Source of the DNA: Stagnimonas sp.
GTDB taxonomy: Bacteria; Pseudomonadota; Gammaproteobacteria; Nevskiales; Nevskiaceae
Assembly (NCBI GenBank): GCA_030696045.1
Contig: JAUYNO010000009.1
Span: forward strand, 1 to 63,832
Length of the DNA stretch: 63,832 nucleotides
Direction of reading: 5' to 3'
Part shown: positions 1-8,842 of the stretch, piece after piece
Layout of the letters: each line of letters opens with the position of its first letter
Numbering within the stretch: position 1 is the first letter of the stretch
The notes under the pieces: generated by a model
What the model was told of the DNA's origin: nothing
What the model saw: only the letters and a program-made list of their open reading frames with translations
The model's database searches: none
Program-made: the position numbers and the translations under genes

Positions 1-825
1 CTCGAAGGCTACGGCCTGACCGAGGGCACCTGCGTCAGCAGCGTCAACCCGCCGATGGGCGACCGTCGCCTCGGTTCGATCGGACTTCGCATCCCCGGCC
101 AGCAGATGAAGTCGGTAGTGCTCAACGACCAGGGTCAGTACGAGCGGGATTGCACGGTCGGTGAGGTCGGCATCCTGACCGTGTCCGGCCCGAACGTTTT
201 CGTGGGCTACCGGATCGACTCTCAGAACAAGGGTCTCTGGATCGACTGCGGCGATGGTCAGCGGTGGCTCAACACCGGCGATCTCGCTCGCCAGGATGCC
301 GAGGGGTACTTCTGGCTGACCGGCCGCAAAAGAGAACTGATCATCCGCGGCGGCCATAACATCGACCCGGCAAGCATCGAGGCACCGCTCCACAAGCATC
401 CGGCGGTGCAGATCGCCGCAGCCGTGGCCCGGCCCGACGCGCACGCTGGCGAGCTGCCGGTGGCCTACGTCCAGCTCAAGGCTGGTGCATCGATCAACGA
501 GAAGGAACTGCTCGCGTTCGCGCAGGCAGAGATCGGCGAGCGCGCGGCGTGGCCCAAGCACGTGCGGATCATCGAACAGATGCCGCTGACCGGGGTCGGC
601 AAGATCTTCAAGCCGGAGCTCAAAAATCGTGAAGCTCGCGACGCCCTGACCTCGGCGCTCGAGGAGGCCGACATCAAACCGGTCGACCTGCTGATTGCCG
701 ACGACAAGAGCAAGGGAACCACCGTGCATGTGGTCGTGCCAGCCGGCGTCGCGCTGGAGGCGGCCAGGAAGGTATTGGGCCAGTTCGCTTTCCCGTTCTC
801 CGTAGAGCAGGAGGGCTCGAAGTGA
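1..825 (+). CDS. Acyl-CoA synthetase (AMP-forming), C-terminal part, 5' end outside window
   Basis: Member of the AMP-binding (ANL) superfamily, which activates a carboxylic acid to acyl-AMP and then acyl-CoA in the cytosol. The open frame enters from the left edge with GYGLTEGT, the adenylate-forming motif; 274 residues are visible. Downstream are NTGDLARQDAEGYFWLTGR (hinge region), a GGHNIDPASIE segment typical of acyl-CoA synthetases, and PLTGVGKIFKPEL, which carries the conserved lysine near the C-terminus. A tail of about 60 residues follows. The stop overlaps the next start (GTGA at 822-825), so it is translationally coupled to DUF2505. Chain length of the substrate cannot be told from this part; the neighbouring monooxygenase and DUF1302 protein favour a hydrophobic or aromatic acid. 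Confidence 0.9.
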   Translation, partial: LEGYGLTEGTCVSSVNPPMGDRRLGSIGLRIPGQQMKSVVLNDQGQYERDCTVGEVGILTVSGPNVFVGYRIDSQNKGLWIDCGDGQRWLNTGDLARQDAEGYFWLTGRKRELIIRGGHNIDPASIEAPLHKHPAVQIAAAVARPDAHAGELPVAYVQLKAGASINEKELLAFAQAEIGERAAWPKHVRIIEQMPLTGVGKIFKPELKNREARDALTSALEEADIKPVDLLIADDKSKGTTVHVVVPAGVALEAARKVLGQFAFPFSVEQEGSK

Positions 826-1313
826 AGCTGGTGATACCCGTGAACTATGCGGTGCCTCCGTCGCAGTTGATGCGGGCACTGACAGACCGTGACTTCCACG
901 CCGAGAAAATCCGGCGTCTCCAGCCCTTGAGTTTCGAGATCGTCGAGCACAGCAAGGTTGGCTCGAAGTTCAGCATTCGAGTCCGTCGCACGATGCGCAA
1001 CGAAGCCGCAGTGCCGGCCCTGCTTAAGAAGCTGGTGCCGGCGACCTCGGTCATCGAACACATCGATACCTGGGACACCAAGACCGGCAAGGGACAGGTC
1101 GTCCTGAGCATCGCAGGCCTGCCGGTCCAGCTTGGCTGTTCGATCACCGCCACCGCGCGCGGCAACGGCACCGAACTGAGTCACGACTGGGAGATTTTGT
1201 GCCGTCTGCCAGTAGTCGGATCTGCGGCCGAGCGCTTCATTGCCGGTGATCTTCCCCGCCTGATGGAACTGGAGGCGGATGCCGCCCGGCCGGCACTGGA
1301 GCGATACACATGA
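822..1313 (+). CDS. DUF2505 / SRPBCC-like protein
   Basis: 163 residues, no signal peptide, GTG start overlapping the upstream stop. The sequence pattern (N-terminal Ala-Val-Pro-Pro, central Val-Arg-Arg-Thr strand, Trp-Asp-Thr and the C-terminal Trp-Glu-Ile strand before a final helix) matches the DUF2505 group of START/SRPBCC-fold proteins, which bind lipophilic ligands in a cavity. No catalytic residues can be assigned. Its place directly after the acyl-CoA ligase suggests that it handles or senses the pathway's hydrophobic intermediate; that is inference. It overlaps the next gene by 4 bp (ATGA). Confidence 0.75.
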   Translation: MKLVIPVNYAVPPSQLMRALTDRDFHAEKIRRLQPLSFEIVEHSKVGSKFSIRVRRTMRNEAAVPALLKKLVPATSVIEHIDTWDTKTGKGQVVLSIAGLPVQLGCSITATARGNGTELSHDWEILCRLPVVGSAAERFIAGDLPRLMELEADAARPALERYT

Positions 1314-1708
1314 GCGAGCTCAGCTACGGCACGGCGGGCCTTCTGTTTCCAGCGATTTCGCTACTGATGCTCGCGTACACCAATCGTTTCCTCGGGCTGA
1401 CCAGTGCCGCTCGCTCCCTGGCCGCCCGGTATCGGCAGTCGCCGGATGCCAGTCTGGCCCGTCAGGTGCAAAGCCTGCGCGAGCGGTTGGTTCTCGTCCG
1501 ACACACCCAGGCGCTCGGGGTACTCAGCCTGTCGATGTGCACGGTCTGCATTGGCTGCCTGCTGATGGATAACCATGCGGGCGCGCGGATCGCCTTCGCC
1601 GGAGCCTTGCTTCTCATGTTGGCCTCGTTAGCGATCTCGCTGCGCGAAATCCACCTGTCGGTCGGGGCGATCCAGATCGAACTCGACAGCCTTTCGGGGC
1701 ACTCCTGA
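1310..1708 (+). CDS. DUF2721 family membrane protein
   Basis: 132 residues with three predicted hydrophobic segments, at about 8-26, 66-85 and 92-110. Between the first two lies a basic, helical cytosolic stretch. The arrangement and the phrase AISLLMLAYTNRFLGL near the N-terminus fit DUF2721, small inner-membrane proteins of unknown function. The ATG overlaps the preceding stop, and the stop overlaps the SDR start (TGATGG around 1706-1711), so it is one transcript with its neighbours. Function unknown. Confidence 0.72.
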   Translation: MSELSYGTAGLLFPAISLLMLAYTNRFLGLTSAARSLAARYRQSPDASLARQVQSLRERLVLVRHTQALGVLSLSMCTVCIGCLLMDNHAGARIAFAGALLLMLASLAISLREIHLSVGAIQIELDSLSGHS

Positions 1709-2442
1709 TGGAAGCAATTCAGCGTGTCGCGGTCGTCAGCGGCGGGTCTTCGGGCATTGGCTTGGCCCTAGTGGAGCTTCTGCATGCCGAGGGCTGGGCC
1801 GTCTACACCTGTGGTCGCGACGGCACGAGGCTCCAGGACCTGCCGCAGCGCTTTCCGGGTGTGCAGGCACTCACCTGCGATGTCACAGAACGCGCGTCGG
1901 TGCAGGCTTTTGCGGACTGGGTCACCAAGTCGGCGCCCAGAATAAATCTGGTGGTGAGCAATGCGGGTGGACTGACGGAAGTCGATTTCACCGCTGCCAA
2001 CCTGGCCGAACTCGACCTCGTCGCCGACCTCCGGCGCAATACCGAGGGCGCGATTCACTGGATCAGTGCCTTCCTGCCGGTCCTGCGGTCGTCGAACCCG
2101 GCATCGATCCTGATCGTCAGCTCGGGCTATGCCCTCGCGCCAGCCACCCGCGCGCCTATCTACTCCGCAGCCAAAGCCGCGCTGCACAGCCTGTCGAAGT
2201 CTTTGCGGCGCCAGCTGGCGCCACTCGGCATCTCGGTCACCGAGTTGCTGCCACCCCTCGTCGATACGCCGGCAGTTTCGCATCGCAAGGGCGTCAAGCT
2301 CTCGGCGAACCAGGTGGCTGCCCAGGCCCTGCGTGGGGCGCTGTCGGGCGCCGATGAAGTGCGCCCCGGTGCCGTCCGCTTCCTTCCTTTCTTAATGCGC
2401 ATCGCGCCGCGCGCGATCGAGCGCATGGTCGCCAGGACGTGA
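1708..2442 (+). CDS. SDR family NAD(P)-dependent oxidoreductase
   Basis: 244 residues, the usual length for a classical short-chain dehydrogenase/reductase. Seen: the nucleotide-binding SGGSSGIG motif near residue 12, the NAG motif in VVSNAGG, and the catalytic YSAAK with an upstream Ser in VSSGY. It would interconvert an alcohol and a ketone with NAD(P)H in the cytosol. The substrate is not predictable, but coupling to an FAD hydroxylase (2439) and an acyl-CoA ligase suggests an oxidation step in the same catabolic or modification pathway. Overlaps the next gene by 4 bp. Confidence 0.9.
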   Translation: MEAIQRVAVVSGGSSGIGLALVELLHAEGWAVYTCGRDGTRLQDLPQRFPGVQALTCDVTERASVQAFADWVTKSAPRINLVVSNAGGLTEVDFTAANLAELDLVADLRRNTEGAIHWISAFLPVLRSSNPASILIVSSGYALAPATRAPIYSAAKAALHSLSKSLRRQLAPLGISVTELLPPLVDTPAVSHRKGVKLSANQVAAQALRGALSGADEVRPGAVRFLPFLMRIAPRAIERMVART

Positions 2443-4025
2443 ATTCACCTATGAGCCAGATACCCAAGTCCGTCGATGTGTTGGTGGTTGGCTATGGCCC
2501 GGTCGGGGCCGCGCTGACGGCACTGCTGGGCCGCTACGGCGTTAAGGTGCTGGTGGTCGACAAGGCCCCCGACATTCTGATGTCGCCGCGCGCCATCGCG
2601 CTCGACAACGAAGCCCTCCGGGTTCTCCAGATGGTGGGCCTCGCCGAAGACGCCTTCGATAAGGTCGCTATTCCCTACGTGCGGATGCGCTGTCCCTTTG
2701 TTGGAGACTTCGGCCGGGTCAATTCCAGCGGCAGCATTGACGGCCATCCGAAGCTGGTGACCTTCTACCAACCCGATCTGGAGCGAGCACTTCGCCGCTT
2801 GGTCTCCGGGCACGAAACCACTATCGCGTTGACAGGCACAGAAGTGCTTGGCTTTGAAGAAGTCAGCGACGGAGTCCGCGCCACTCTCAAAGTCGCGGAC
2901 GGTACCACCGAGATCGTGCACTCCCGCTACCTGGTGGGTGCTGATGGCGCGAGCTCGATCGTCCGCAAAGCAATCGGCCAGGACTTCCAGGGCCAGACCT
3001 ATTCGGAAGACTGGCTGATCGTCGATGCCAAGAATGTTCCGGGTGGCTTTGACCACATCGAGTTCATCTGCGACCCCAAGCGTCCAACGCCGCACATGAT
3101 CGCGCCGGGCAATCGTATTCGCTGGGAGTTCATGCTCCGGCCGGGCGAGTCGCGCGAGGAGATGGAAAAGGACGAGACAATCGCTCGTCTGCTGTCGCCC
3201 TGGGCCAAGGCCGGCGAGCTGCAGATCGAGCGCAAGGCGGTCTATCGCTTTCACGCACGCTCCTGTAACGAGTACAGCAAGGGGCGAGCATTCCTTATCG
3301 GCGATGCGGCCCACATCACGCCGCCGTTTGTCGGGCAAGGCCTGGTGGCCGGACTTCGCGACGCTGCAAATCTCTCGTGGAAACTGGCCTGGGTCGTGAA
3401 GCAGCAGGCCTCGCCGGCCATCCTTCGGACCTATAACCAGGAGCGCCGGCCTCACGCGACCAAGATGATCGCGCTGGCCAAGCTAATGGGGAAGCTGGTG
3501 ATGCCCAGCAATCGCTTCATGGCGATCCTCATCCACGGCGTGATGGCGCTGATCCGCAAGATTCCGCTGGTCCGGCGTCATCTCGACGATCTGGGCATCA
3601 AGCCCAAGAACGAATTCGACACGGGCTTGTTCGTCCGCGGTGGGTCCGCTCTGCGGCGGGGGAGTGTTCTGCCGCAGGGGGTTGTTCGCGCGCAGGACGG
3701 CACGGCGATGCTCAGCGATGACGCTCTGGGATCGGCACTGAGCCTGGTTGGGTTTGGCCGTCACCCCGGCGACTACCTGAGCGCCGACACGGCCGCTCAG
3801 TGGGCCGCGCGCGGCGGCGAGACGCTTCAATTCTGCCAGCGCGGCGAAAGCGTTCACCGTGGACCGAATTCGTTCGAGGACCTGGACAACCGCTTGACGC
3901 CCGGTGGCGCGCCCTACGGCTGGTGCGCCGTCATTCGGCCGGACCGAACCGTCCTCCATGACGGCCCTGTTGAAGAGGCCAACCGGCTCGTTCGCGAGTC
4001 CCTAGCGCTGCTCGTCGGCAGCTGA
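2439..4025 (+). CDS. FAD-dependent aromatic hydroxylase (PheA/TfdB/MhpA-type)
   Basis: 528 residues. Class A flavoprotein monooxygenase: N-terminal dinucleotide fold with GYGPVGAALTALLGRYG, the NADPH/FAD motif VGADGASSIVRKAIG around residue 170, and the FAD-ribityl motif IGDAAHITPPFVGQGLVAG near residue 287. A shorter C-terminal thioredoxin-like part ends the protein. The family hydroxylates phenolic rings (for example 3-(3-hydroxyphenyl)propionate) using NAD(P)H and O2. The GTG at 2439 overlaps the SDR stop; an ATG at 2451 is an alternative start. The exact substrate is unknown, since MhpA-like sequences also act on polyketide and steroid-derived phenols. I leave the symbol empty because no ring-cleavage dioxygenase is adjacent. 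Confidence 0.85.
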   Translation: MNSPMSQIPKSVDVLVVGYGPVGAALTALLGRYGVKVLVVDKAPDILMSPRAIALDNEALRVLQMVGLAEDAFDKVAIPYVRMRCPFVGDFGRVNSSGSIDGHPKLVTFYQPDLERALRRLVSGHETTIALTGTEVLGFEEVSDGVRATLKVADGTTEIVHSRYLVGADGASSIVRKAIGQDFQGQTYSEDWLIVDAKNVPGGFDHIEFICDPKRPTPHMIAPGNRIRWEFMLRPGESREEMEKDETIARLLSPWAKAGELQIERKAVYRFHARSCNEYSKGRAFLIGDAAHITPPFVGQGLVAGLRDAANLSWKLAWVVKQQASPAILRTYNQERRPHATKMIALAKLMGKLVMPSNRFMAILIHGVMALIRKIPLVRRHLDDLGIKPKNEFDTGLFVRGGSALRRGSVLPQGVVRAQDGTAMLSDDALGSALSLVGFGRHPGDYLSADTAAQWAARGGETLQFCQRGESVHRGPNSFEDLDNRLTPGGAPYGWCAVIRPDRTVLHDGPVEEANRLVRESLALLVGS

Positions 4026-4046
4026 TCGACATCGAAGTTCCCGCAG

Positions 4047-4060
4047 AGGAGAACCGCATT
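4047..4060 (+). promoter_or_regulatory. Shine-Dalgarno AGGAG before an ATT start codon
   Basis: A full AGGAG (4047-4051) sits 6 nt before an ATT triplet (4058-4060) that opens the DUF1302 frame and is followed at once by a good signal peptide. No ATG, GTG or TTG lies in that position; the next one would remove the signal peptide. A CTG at 4067 is a weaker alternative. ATT initiation is rare but known (infC, pcnB). Confidence 0.6.
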
Positions 4061-6538
4061 AACACCCTGAACTTCCTGGCTCGCGTCGGGCTGGGCCTCG
4101 CCATCGTCACCAGCTCCAGCGTCTGGGCGGTGACATTTGAGATTCCAACCGGCGGCGACAGCACCGTCAGCGCCGCTCTCAACACCGCCGTCGTGCTGGG
4201 CGTGGGCCTGCGGATCCAGTCCCAGTCCGGCGAACTGATCGGAAAGTCCAACCTCAATCCTCAGGTCTGCACCGGCCCCGACGGGGCATACCAGAGCTGC
4301 CAGGGTCTGTTCCGGAACCAAGTATTTCCGGCGCAGCATCTGGTCGCCGCGCCGGGTTCGGCGTCAATCAATGGCGACGACGGCAACCTCAACTACAACA
4401 GCGGCGAGTTGTTCTCGGGCCTGAGCAAGGTCACCTCCGACCTGACCCTCACCTGGGGTCAGTACGGATTCTTCGGCCGAGCGCTCTACTTTCGCGACTT
4501 CGTCAACAACGACTTCAAGGAGTACCACCCGAACCGGATCACCTCGGAAAATTTCCTGCAGGTCGGGCGCGAAACCCAAGGCGGTGCGCCGCCGCCGGGT
4601 GGTCGCGCGTGGGGTCAGCCCGGCCCCAACGGTGGGCGAATCGTCTACGGCCCGGGCGACGTCGTGGAGAACCATCGCAGCGACAACGAAACGCTGAAGC
4701 AGGTCGGTACCGACCTGCAGTTTCTCGATGCGGTCGTCTACGGCCACATTCCGGTCGGCGAGGATCACGATGTCACTGTGAAGCTCGGTCGCCAGGCGGT
4801 GAGCTGGGGCGAGAGCACGACACTGGTGCTGAACAGCATCAACCAGGCGAACCCCGTCAACGCCAACAACTTCTACCGCATCGGCAAGACGGTAGAAGAG
4901 GTTTTCACGCCGGTGAACATGCTGTTCGCGAGTGCGGAAATCATCCCCTCGACGACCCTGGAAGGGTTCTACCAAGTGGAGTGGCGTCACCTCGATTCGC
5001 CGGCGCCCGGCAGCTACTTCTCAGACCTGGACATTGGCACCGGCAATGCGGTCAGCACCGTCAGCACCAGCACTGGTGGCGTCGCCGAAGATCCTGATCG
5101 CATGGCGCGGCCGCTGGACTCCCCGCTGACCGGCTTGAGCAACACCACCTCTACCATCCTTCGGTTGAAGGACCACAACGCCAAGAGCCAGGGCCAGTTC
5201 GGCATCTCGCTCAAGAGCTACTTCGAGGACATCGGCGGCGGCCTCGAAGTTGGTGCCTACTTCATTAACTACCACTCGCGCCTACCGATCGGAAGCTTCT
5301 ACGCCACCCAGGCCAGCTGCGCCCGACGCGAAGGCAACGACCAGGGTGTCGATGCGAACGATCTGGTGAGCTTTCTGGCAACCTGCCCGGACATTCCATT
5401 CCTGCACGCCACCACCGATCCGCTGAACCCCGAAGCGCAGTACGCGACTGACAGCGCGGCCCCGCTGGATACCGCGCGTCTGCAGCTGGAGTACCCAGAA
5501 AACATTCACCTCTTTGGGCTGAGCTTCAACACGACTGTCGGTGACTACTCCATCCAGGGTGAGGTCGCATATCGGCCGAATCAGCCGCTACAGGTCGATA
5601 CCCAGGATCTCGTGTTCGCGGCGTTCGGACCGACACTGACCCGGTGCCACGACCAGGCGATAGGCTGCCTTGGCTCTGCCGAACTGGCCAACCTGGGTCT
5701 CGGCTACGCCGAGGATGGTTCGACGACCAACTACGGTTCGAGCGACTTCGTGACTTCGGCGGGTGCCACGCCGTTTCCGGATCTCATCAACGTGGGCATC
5801 GGCCATGTGCCCGGTTCTGCCCGCGCGTTCCCGGCCTTCGTCACCGCATATCGGGGTGGCGTGGTTGGCGAAAATGCTCCCTGTGACGTCGGCATGACCG
5901 ATGCCGACTATCGGCCCGGCATTCCCTGCCACATCCGGGGATACGAGCGCATGAAGACCTTCAACTTCAATCTCGGCACGACGCGCGTGTTTGGTGCGAC
6001 CGACAACCCAATTGGCGCTGACCAGATCATCTGGGTCACTGAGTGGGGCGCGACCTGGATTCCGTACCTTCCCGCCCTGGATCGGCTGCAGTTCGAGGCG
6101 CCGGGTACGGAGTACCACGCCAGCGCCGGCGCCGATGGCTCGGGTTCGGACGGGTCGCGCCAGGCCTGTTCGACCAACCCGGCCTGCAGCTATGGTGCTG
6201 ACGGCATTCGGTTCAATCCGCACCAGCAGGACCTGAAGGGATTCGCTGATCGCTTCTCCTGGGGCTACCGGATGATCGTAATCGTCAGCTACGAAAGCGT
6301 TCTGCCAGGAATCAGCCTGCGTCCGACGGTAACCTGGGCGCACGACGTCAATGGCACGTCGCCGGGACCGGCTGGTAACTTTGTCCAGGGTCGGCAACAG
6401 GCCGATCTGTTGGTGGAGACGCGCTACAAGAGCGACCTTTCGGTCAGCACCGGGTACACCTGGTTCACGGGTGGTGGCAGTTACAACCTGTTGAGAGACC
6501 GGGACTACCTGCAGCTCTTTGTTCGCTACCAGTTCTAG
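4058..6538 (+). CDS. DUF1302 family outer-membrane protein
   Basis: 826 residues from the ATT start. The first 24 residues form a signal peptide (hydrophobic LNFLARVGLGLAIV, cleavage after SVWA). The mature part begins VTFEIPTGGDSTVSAALNT and is rich in alternating aromatic strands, ending in the aromatic residue Phe (LFVRYQF), as outer-membrane barrels do. The whole matches DUF1302, usually found with DUF1329 in Pseudomonas-like degraders of steroids, lipids and aromatics; no DUF1329 gene is visible here. Inferred role: uptake or surface handling of a hydrophobic substrate for the upstream ligase, SDR and hydroxylase. It is 32 nt after the hydroxylase stop and closes the operon; about 290 bp without a clear gene follow. 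Confidence 0.82.
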   Translation: MNTLNFLARVGLGLAIVTSSSVWAVTFEIPTGGDSTVSAALNTAVVLGVGLRIQSQSGELIGKSNLNPQVCTGPDGAYQSCQGLFRNQVFPAQHLVAAPGSASINGDDGNLNYNSGELFSGLSKVTSDLTLTWGQYGFFGRALYFRDFVNNDFKEYHPNRITSENFLQVGRETQGGAPPPGGRAWGQPGPNGGRIVYGPGDVVENHRSDNETLKQVGTDLQFLDAVVYGHIPVGEDHDVTVKLGRQAVSWGESTTLVLNSINQANPVNANNFYRIGKTVEEVFTPVNMLFASAEIIPSTTLEGFYQVEWRHLDSPAPGSYFSDLDIGTGNAVSTVSTSTGGVAEDPDRMARPLDSPLTGLSNTTSTILRLKDHNAKSQGQFGISLKSYFEDIGGGLEVGAYFINYHSRLPIGSFYATQASCARREGNDQGVDANDLVSFLATCPDIPFLHATTDPLNPEAQYATDSAAPLDTARLQLEYPENIHLFGLSFNTTVGDYSIQGEVAYRPNQPLQVDTQDLVFAAFGPTLTRCHDQAIGCLGSAELANLGLGYAEDGSTTNYGSSDFVTSAGATPFPDLINVGIGHVPGSARAFPAFVTAYRGGVVGENAPCDVGMTDADYRPGIPCHIRGYERMKTFNFNLGTTRVFGATDNPIGADQIIWVTEWGATWIPYLPALDRLQFEAPGTEYHASAGADGSGSDGSRQACSTNPACSYGADGIRFNPHQQDLKGFADRFSWGYRMIVIVSYESVLPGISLRPTVTWAHDVNGTSPGPAGNFVQGRQQADLLVETRYKSDLSVSTGYTWFTGGGSYNLLRDRDYLQLFVRYQF

Positions 6539-6829
6539 GATCGAGACTGTCCGCTTCTGGCACTTCAGCGACGGTCTTTCATTCTTGTTGAGACGCTTCT
6601 TTAAGACACCGCCGCCGAGGTAGTCGCATTCGCCTTCCCGCACTTCGCGGATGCCCCGAGCCGTCGCCAGCGGGCCTTAAGACCGCCGCTGCTGCGGACG
6701 ACGCGACAGGCCCGAGCTCGGCTATCTTGTCCCCACCCGGCTCCTCGACCGAGGGGCCTGACCAAGATCAATGCCGATTCCGGCGCTGGCCGCAAGCTGG
6801 GCCCGCTACATCGCCATCAGGGAGTGCGC

Positions 6830-7936
6830 ATGCCCCTTGCCGAACCGCCGCCGGAGACCGCCGCCGGAGTGCCCATGCTCCAGCGCTACCAGTTTCCGCT
6901 GCGGCTGGTGGTGGCGCTGTTGCTGGCGGTGGGCTGCTGGCTGGTGCTGCGGCCGTTCTTCTCGGCCATCCTGTTCGCGGCGGTGATCGCGGTTTCGACC
7001 TGGCCACCCTACCGCTGGCTGCGCCGCCGGCTGAGGGCGGGGGAGCGGCTGTCGGCGCTGTGCGCCTGCGCGCTGGCGACCGCCTTGATCCTCCTGCCGG
7101 CGGGGCTGCTGGCGGTCAGCATTGGCGACGCGGCGTCCTGGCTGCTGTCCCTGTACGACGAATGGACCCTCGATGGCCCGCCGGCAGCGCCAGCCTGGCT
7201 CGGCGGACTGCCGCTGGTCGGCCCATGGCTGCAGGACTACTGGGTCCAGTGGGTGCAGGGCGACTGGCAATCGACCGGAGCCGCCCGCTATCTCGCCGAA
7301 CTGGCGCGCGGGGTGCTGCCCGATCTCGGCCGCGCCGCCGGCAATGGCCTGTTGCAGATCGTGCTGTCGCTGGTGGTGCTGTATTTCCTCTACGTCAATG
7401 GCGAGCGGCTGGCGCCGCGCATTCATAACCTCGCGCTCAGCGTCGGCGGCAGCTTCGGCCCCGAGCTGCTCGGCACCGCGCGTGCCACCGTGGTCAGCGT
7501 CATGGTGGCGATTGCCGGCACCGCGATGGCGCAGGCCATGGTGGCGGTCCTGGGTTTCAGCATTGCCGGCGTGCCCGGGCCGCTGCTTCTGGGCGCGGCG
7601 ACCTTCCTGCTGTCGATGGTGCCGGTCGGGCCGCCGATCATCTGGGGCGGCGCGGCGCTCTGGCTGTTCCGCCAGCACGAGCCCGGCTGGGGCCTGTTCA
7701 TGCTCGCCTACGGCCTGTTCTGCATCAGCAGCATCGACAATGTCATCAAGCCCCTGCTGATCAGCCGAGGCGCGCACCTGCCGTTCGTCATCACCCTGCT
7801 CGGGGTGCTGGGTGGCCTGGCGGCGTTCGGCCTGATCGGCCTGTTCCTGGGGCCGGCGATCCTGGCGCTGGCGATCAATCTCACCGCGCACTGGCTGAGC
7901 CTGACCGGCCCCGAGCGCAGCGGCGAGCCGGGCTGA
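6830..7936 (+). CDS. AI-2E family transporter (PerM-like permease)
   Basis: 368 residues with about eight membrane segments: two at the N-terminus (RLVVALLLAVGCWLVLRP, FFSAILFAAVIAVST), a soluble loop, then a C-terminal block of five or six. This is the layout of the AI-2E exporter/PerM family. Substrates in this family vary (autoinducer-2, Na+/H+ exchange), so the name is a family label only. ATG at 6830 is preferred for spacing to the CAGGGAG upstream; a GTG at 6824 is possible. The stop is 3 nt before the CHAD gene, so the two are probably cotranscribed. Confidence 0.88.
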   Translation: MPLAEPPPETAAGVPMLQRYQFPLRLVVALLLAVGCWLVLRPFFSAILFAAVIAVSTWPPYRWLRRRLRAGERLSALCACALATALILLPAGLLAVSIGDAASWLLSLYDEWTLDGPPAAPAWLGGLPLVGPWLQDYWVQWVQGDWQSTGAARYLAELARGVLPDLGRAAGNGLLQIVLSLVVLYFLYVNGERLAPRIHNLALSVGGSFGPELLGTARATVVSVMVAIAGTAMAQAMVAVLGFSIAGVPGPLLLGAATFLLSMVPVGPPIIWGGAALWLFRQHEPGWGLFMLAYGLFCISSIDNVIKPLLISRGAHLPFVITLLGVLGGLAAFGLIGLFLGPAILALAINLTAHWLSLTGPERSGEPG

Positions 7937-7939
7937 AGC

Positions 7940-8842
7940 TTGGCCAAGCCAGCCAGCCCGACGGATCCGCTGCGCGCCGACGCACTGCTGGCGGGCGTGG
8001 CGGCGCCAGCGGCCGAGCAACTGCTGGCGGCGGCGGTCGCCGCCCGCCTGCACGGCGGCGCCGAGCCCCTGCATGCCTTGCGTCTGGCGCTGCGGCGGAT
8101 GCGGGCGGCGCTGGCGATCTGCCGGCCCCTGCTGAGTGCGCGGCGGTATCAGCTGCTGCGCTCCGACCTGCGCTGGCTGATGGCGGCGACTGGCCCGGCG
8201 CGCGACTGGGACGTGCTGCTCGGTGAAACCCTGGTCCCGCTGCTGCCGGCAACGCCCGAACCCGGTCAGCAGGCCCTGTTGCGACTCGCCGAGACCCAGC
8301 GCCAGCGCGCCCGGCGGCAGGCCGGCGCGGCGCTGTCGCAGCCGCGCAGCCGGCGGTTGCTGGCCGAGCTGGAACTGCTGCTGGCCCAATGCCGTGATCC
8401 CTCGCTGCTGCCCCAGCGCCGGGCGGCAGCGCCGGGCGGGCCAAGCCTGGCGACCACGGTGGGCGGCTTGCTGGAGCGTCGGCATCGCCAGCTGCGCCGG
8501 CGTGCGCGGGATTTCCAGCAGCTCGACGGCGAGCAAAGGCATCGCCTGCGCCTGCGCATCAAGGGCCAGCGCTATCGCGCCGAACTGCTCGCGGACTTCT
8601 ATCCGGGTGCTGCCGCCAGCGCCTATGTCGAGCGGCTGAAGAAGGCACAGGATCGCCTGGGCAAGGCCCACGACCTGGAGGTCGCCGGCCTGCTGCTGGC
8701 GGGTCTGAACTGCCGCTCCGAACTCAGCCGCCGGTTTCGTGATCGCCTGCGCGAACAGTGCGTGCGGCTCGCCGCCGAGCGGCAGGCGGCGCAGCGGCGG
8801 CCACGGCTGGGGCCGAAGCGGGCACCGCGCTTCTGGCGCTGA
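7940..8842 (+). CDS. CHAD domain-containing protein
   Basis: 300 residues, strongly alpha-helical and rich in Arg and conserved His (ALRLALRRMRAAL, RDWDVLLGETL, KGQRYRAELL, KAHDLEVAGLLL). These are hallmarks of the CHAD domain, whose basic pore binds polyphosphate and which targets polyphosphate granules in some bacteria. No CYTH or Nudix partner domain is fused. The start is a TTG 3 nt after the permease stop. Its 3' end overlaps the convergent WS/DGAT gene by 119 bp, which is unusual. Confidence 0.85.
   Translation: MAKPASPTDPLRADALLAGVAAPAAEQLLAAAVAARLHGGAEPLHALRLALRRMRAALAICRPLLSARRYQLLRSDLRWLMAATGPARDWDVLLGETLVPLLPATPEPGQQALLRLAETQRQRARRQAGAALSQPRSRRLLAELELLLAQCRDPSLLPQRRAAAPGGPSLATTVGGLLERRHRQLRRRARDFQQLDGEQRHRLRLRIKGQRYRAELLADFYPGAAASAYVERLKKAQDRLGKAHDLEVAGLLLAGLNCRSELSRRFRDRLREQCVRLAAERQAAQRRPRLGPKRAPRFWR

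Noticed and set aside
6830..7936. Claim of autoinducer-2 transport
   Set aside because: The family label AI-2E covers permeases with other substrates; no luxS or lsr genes are seen.
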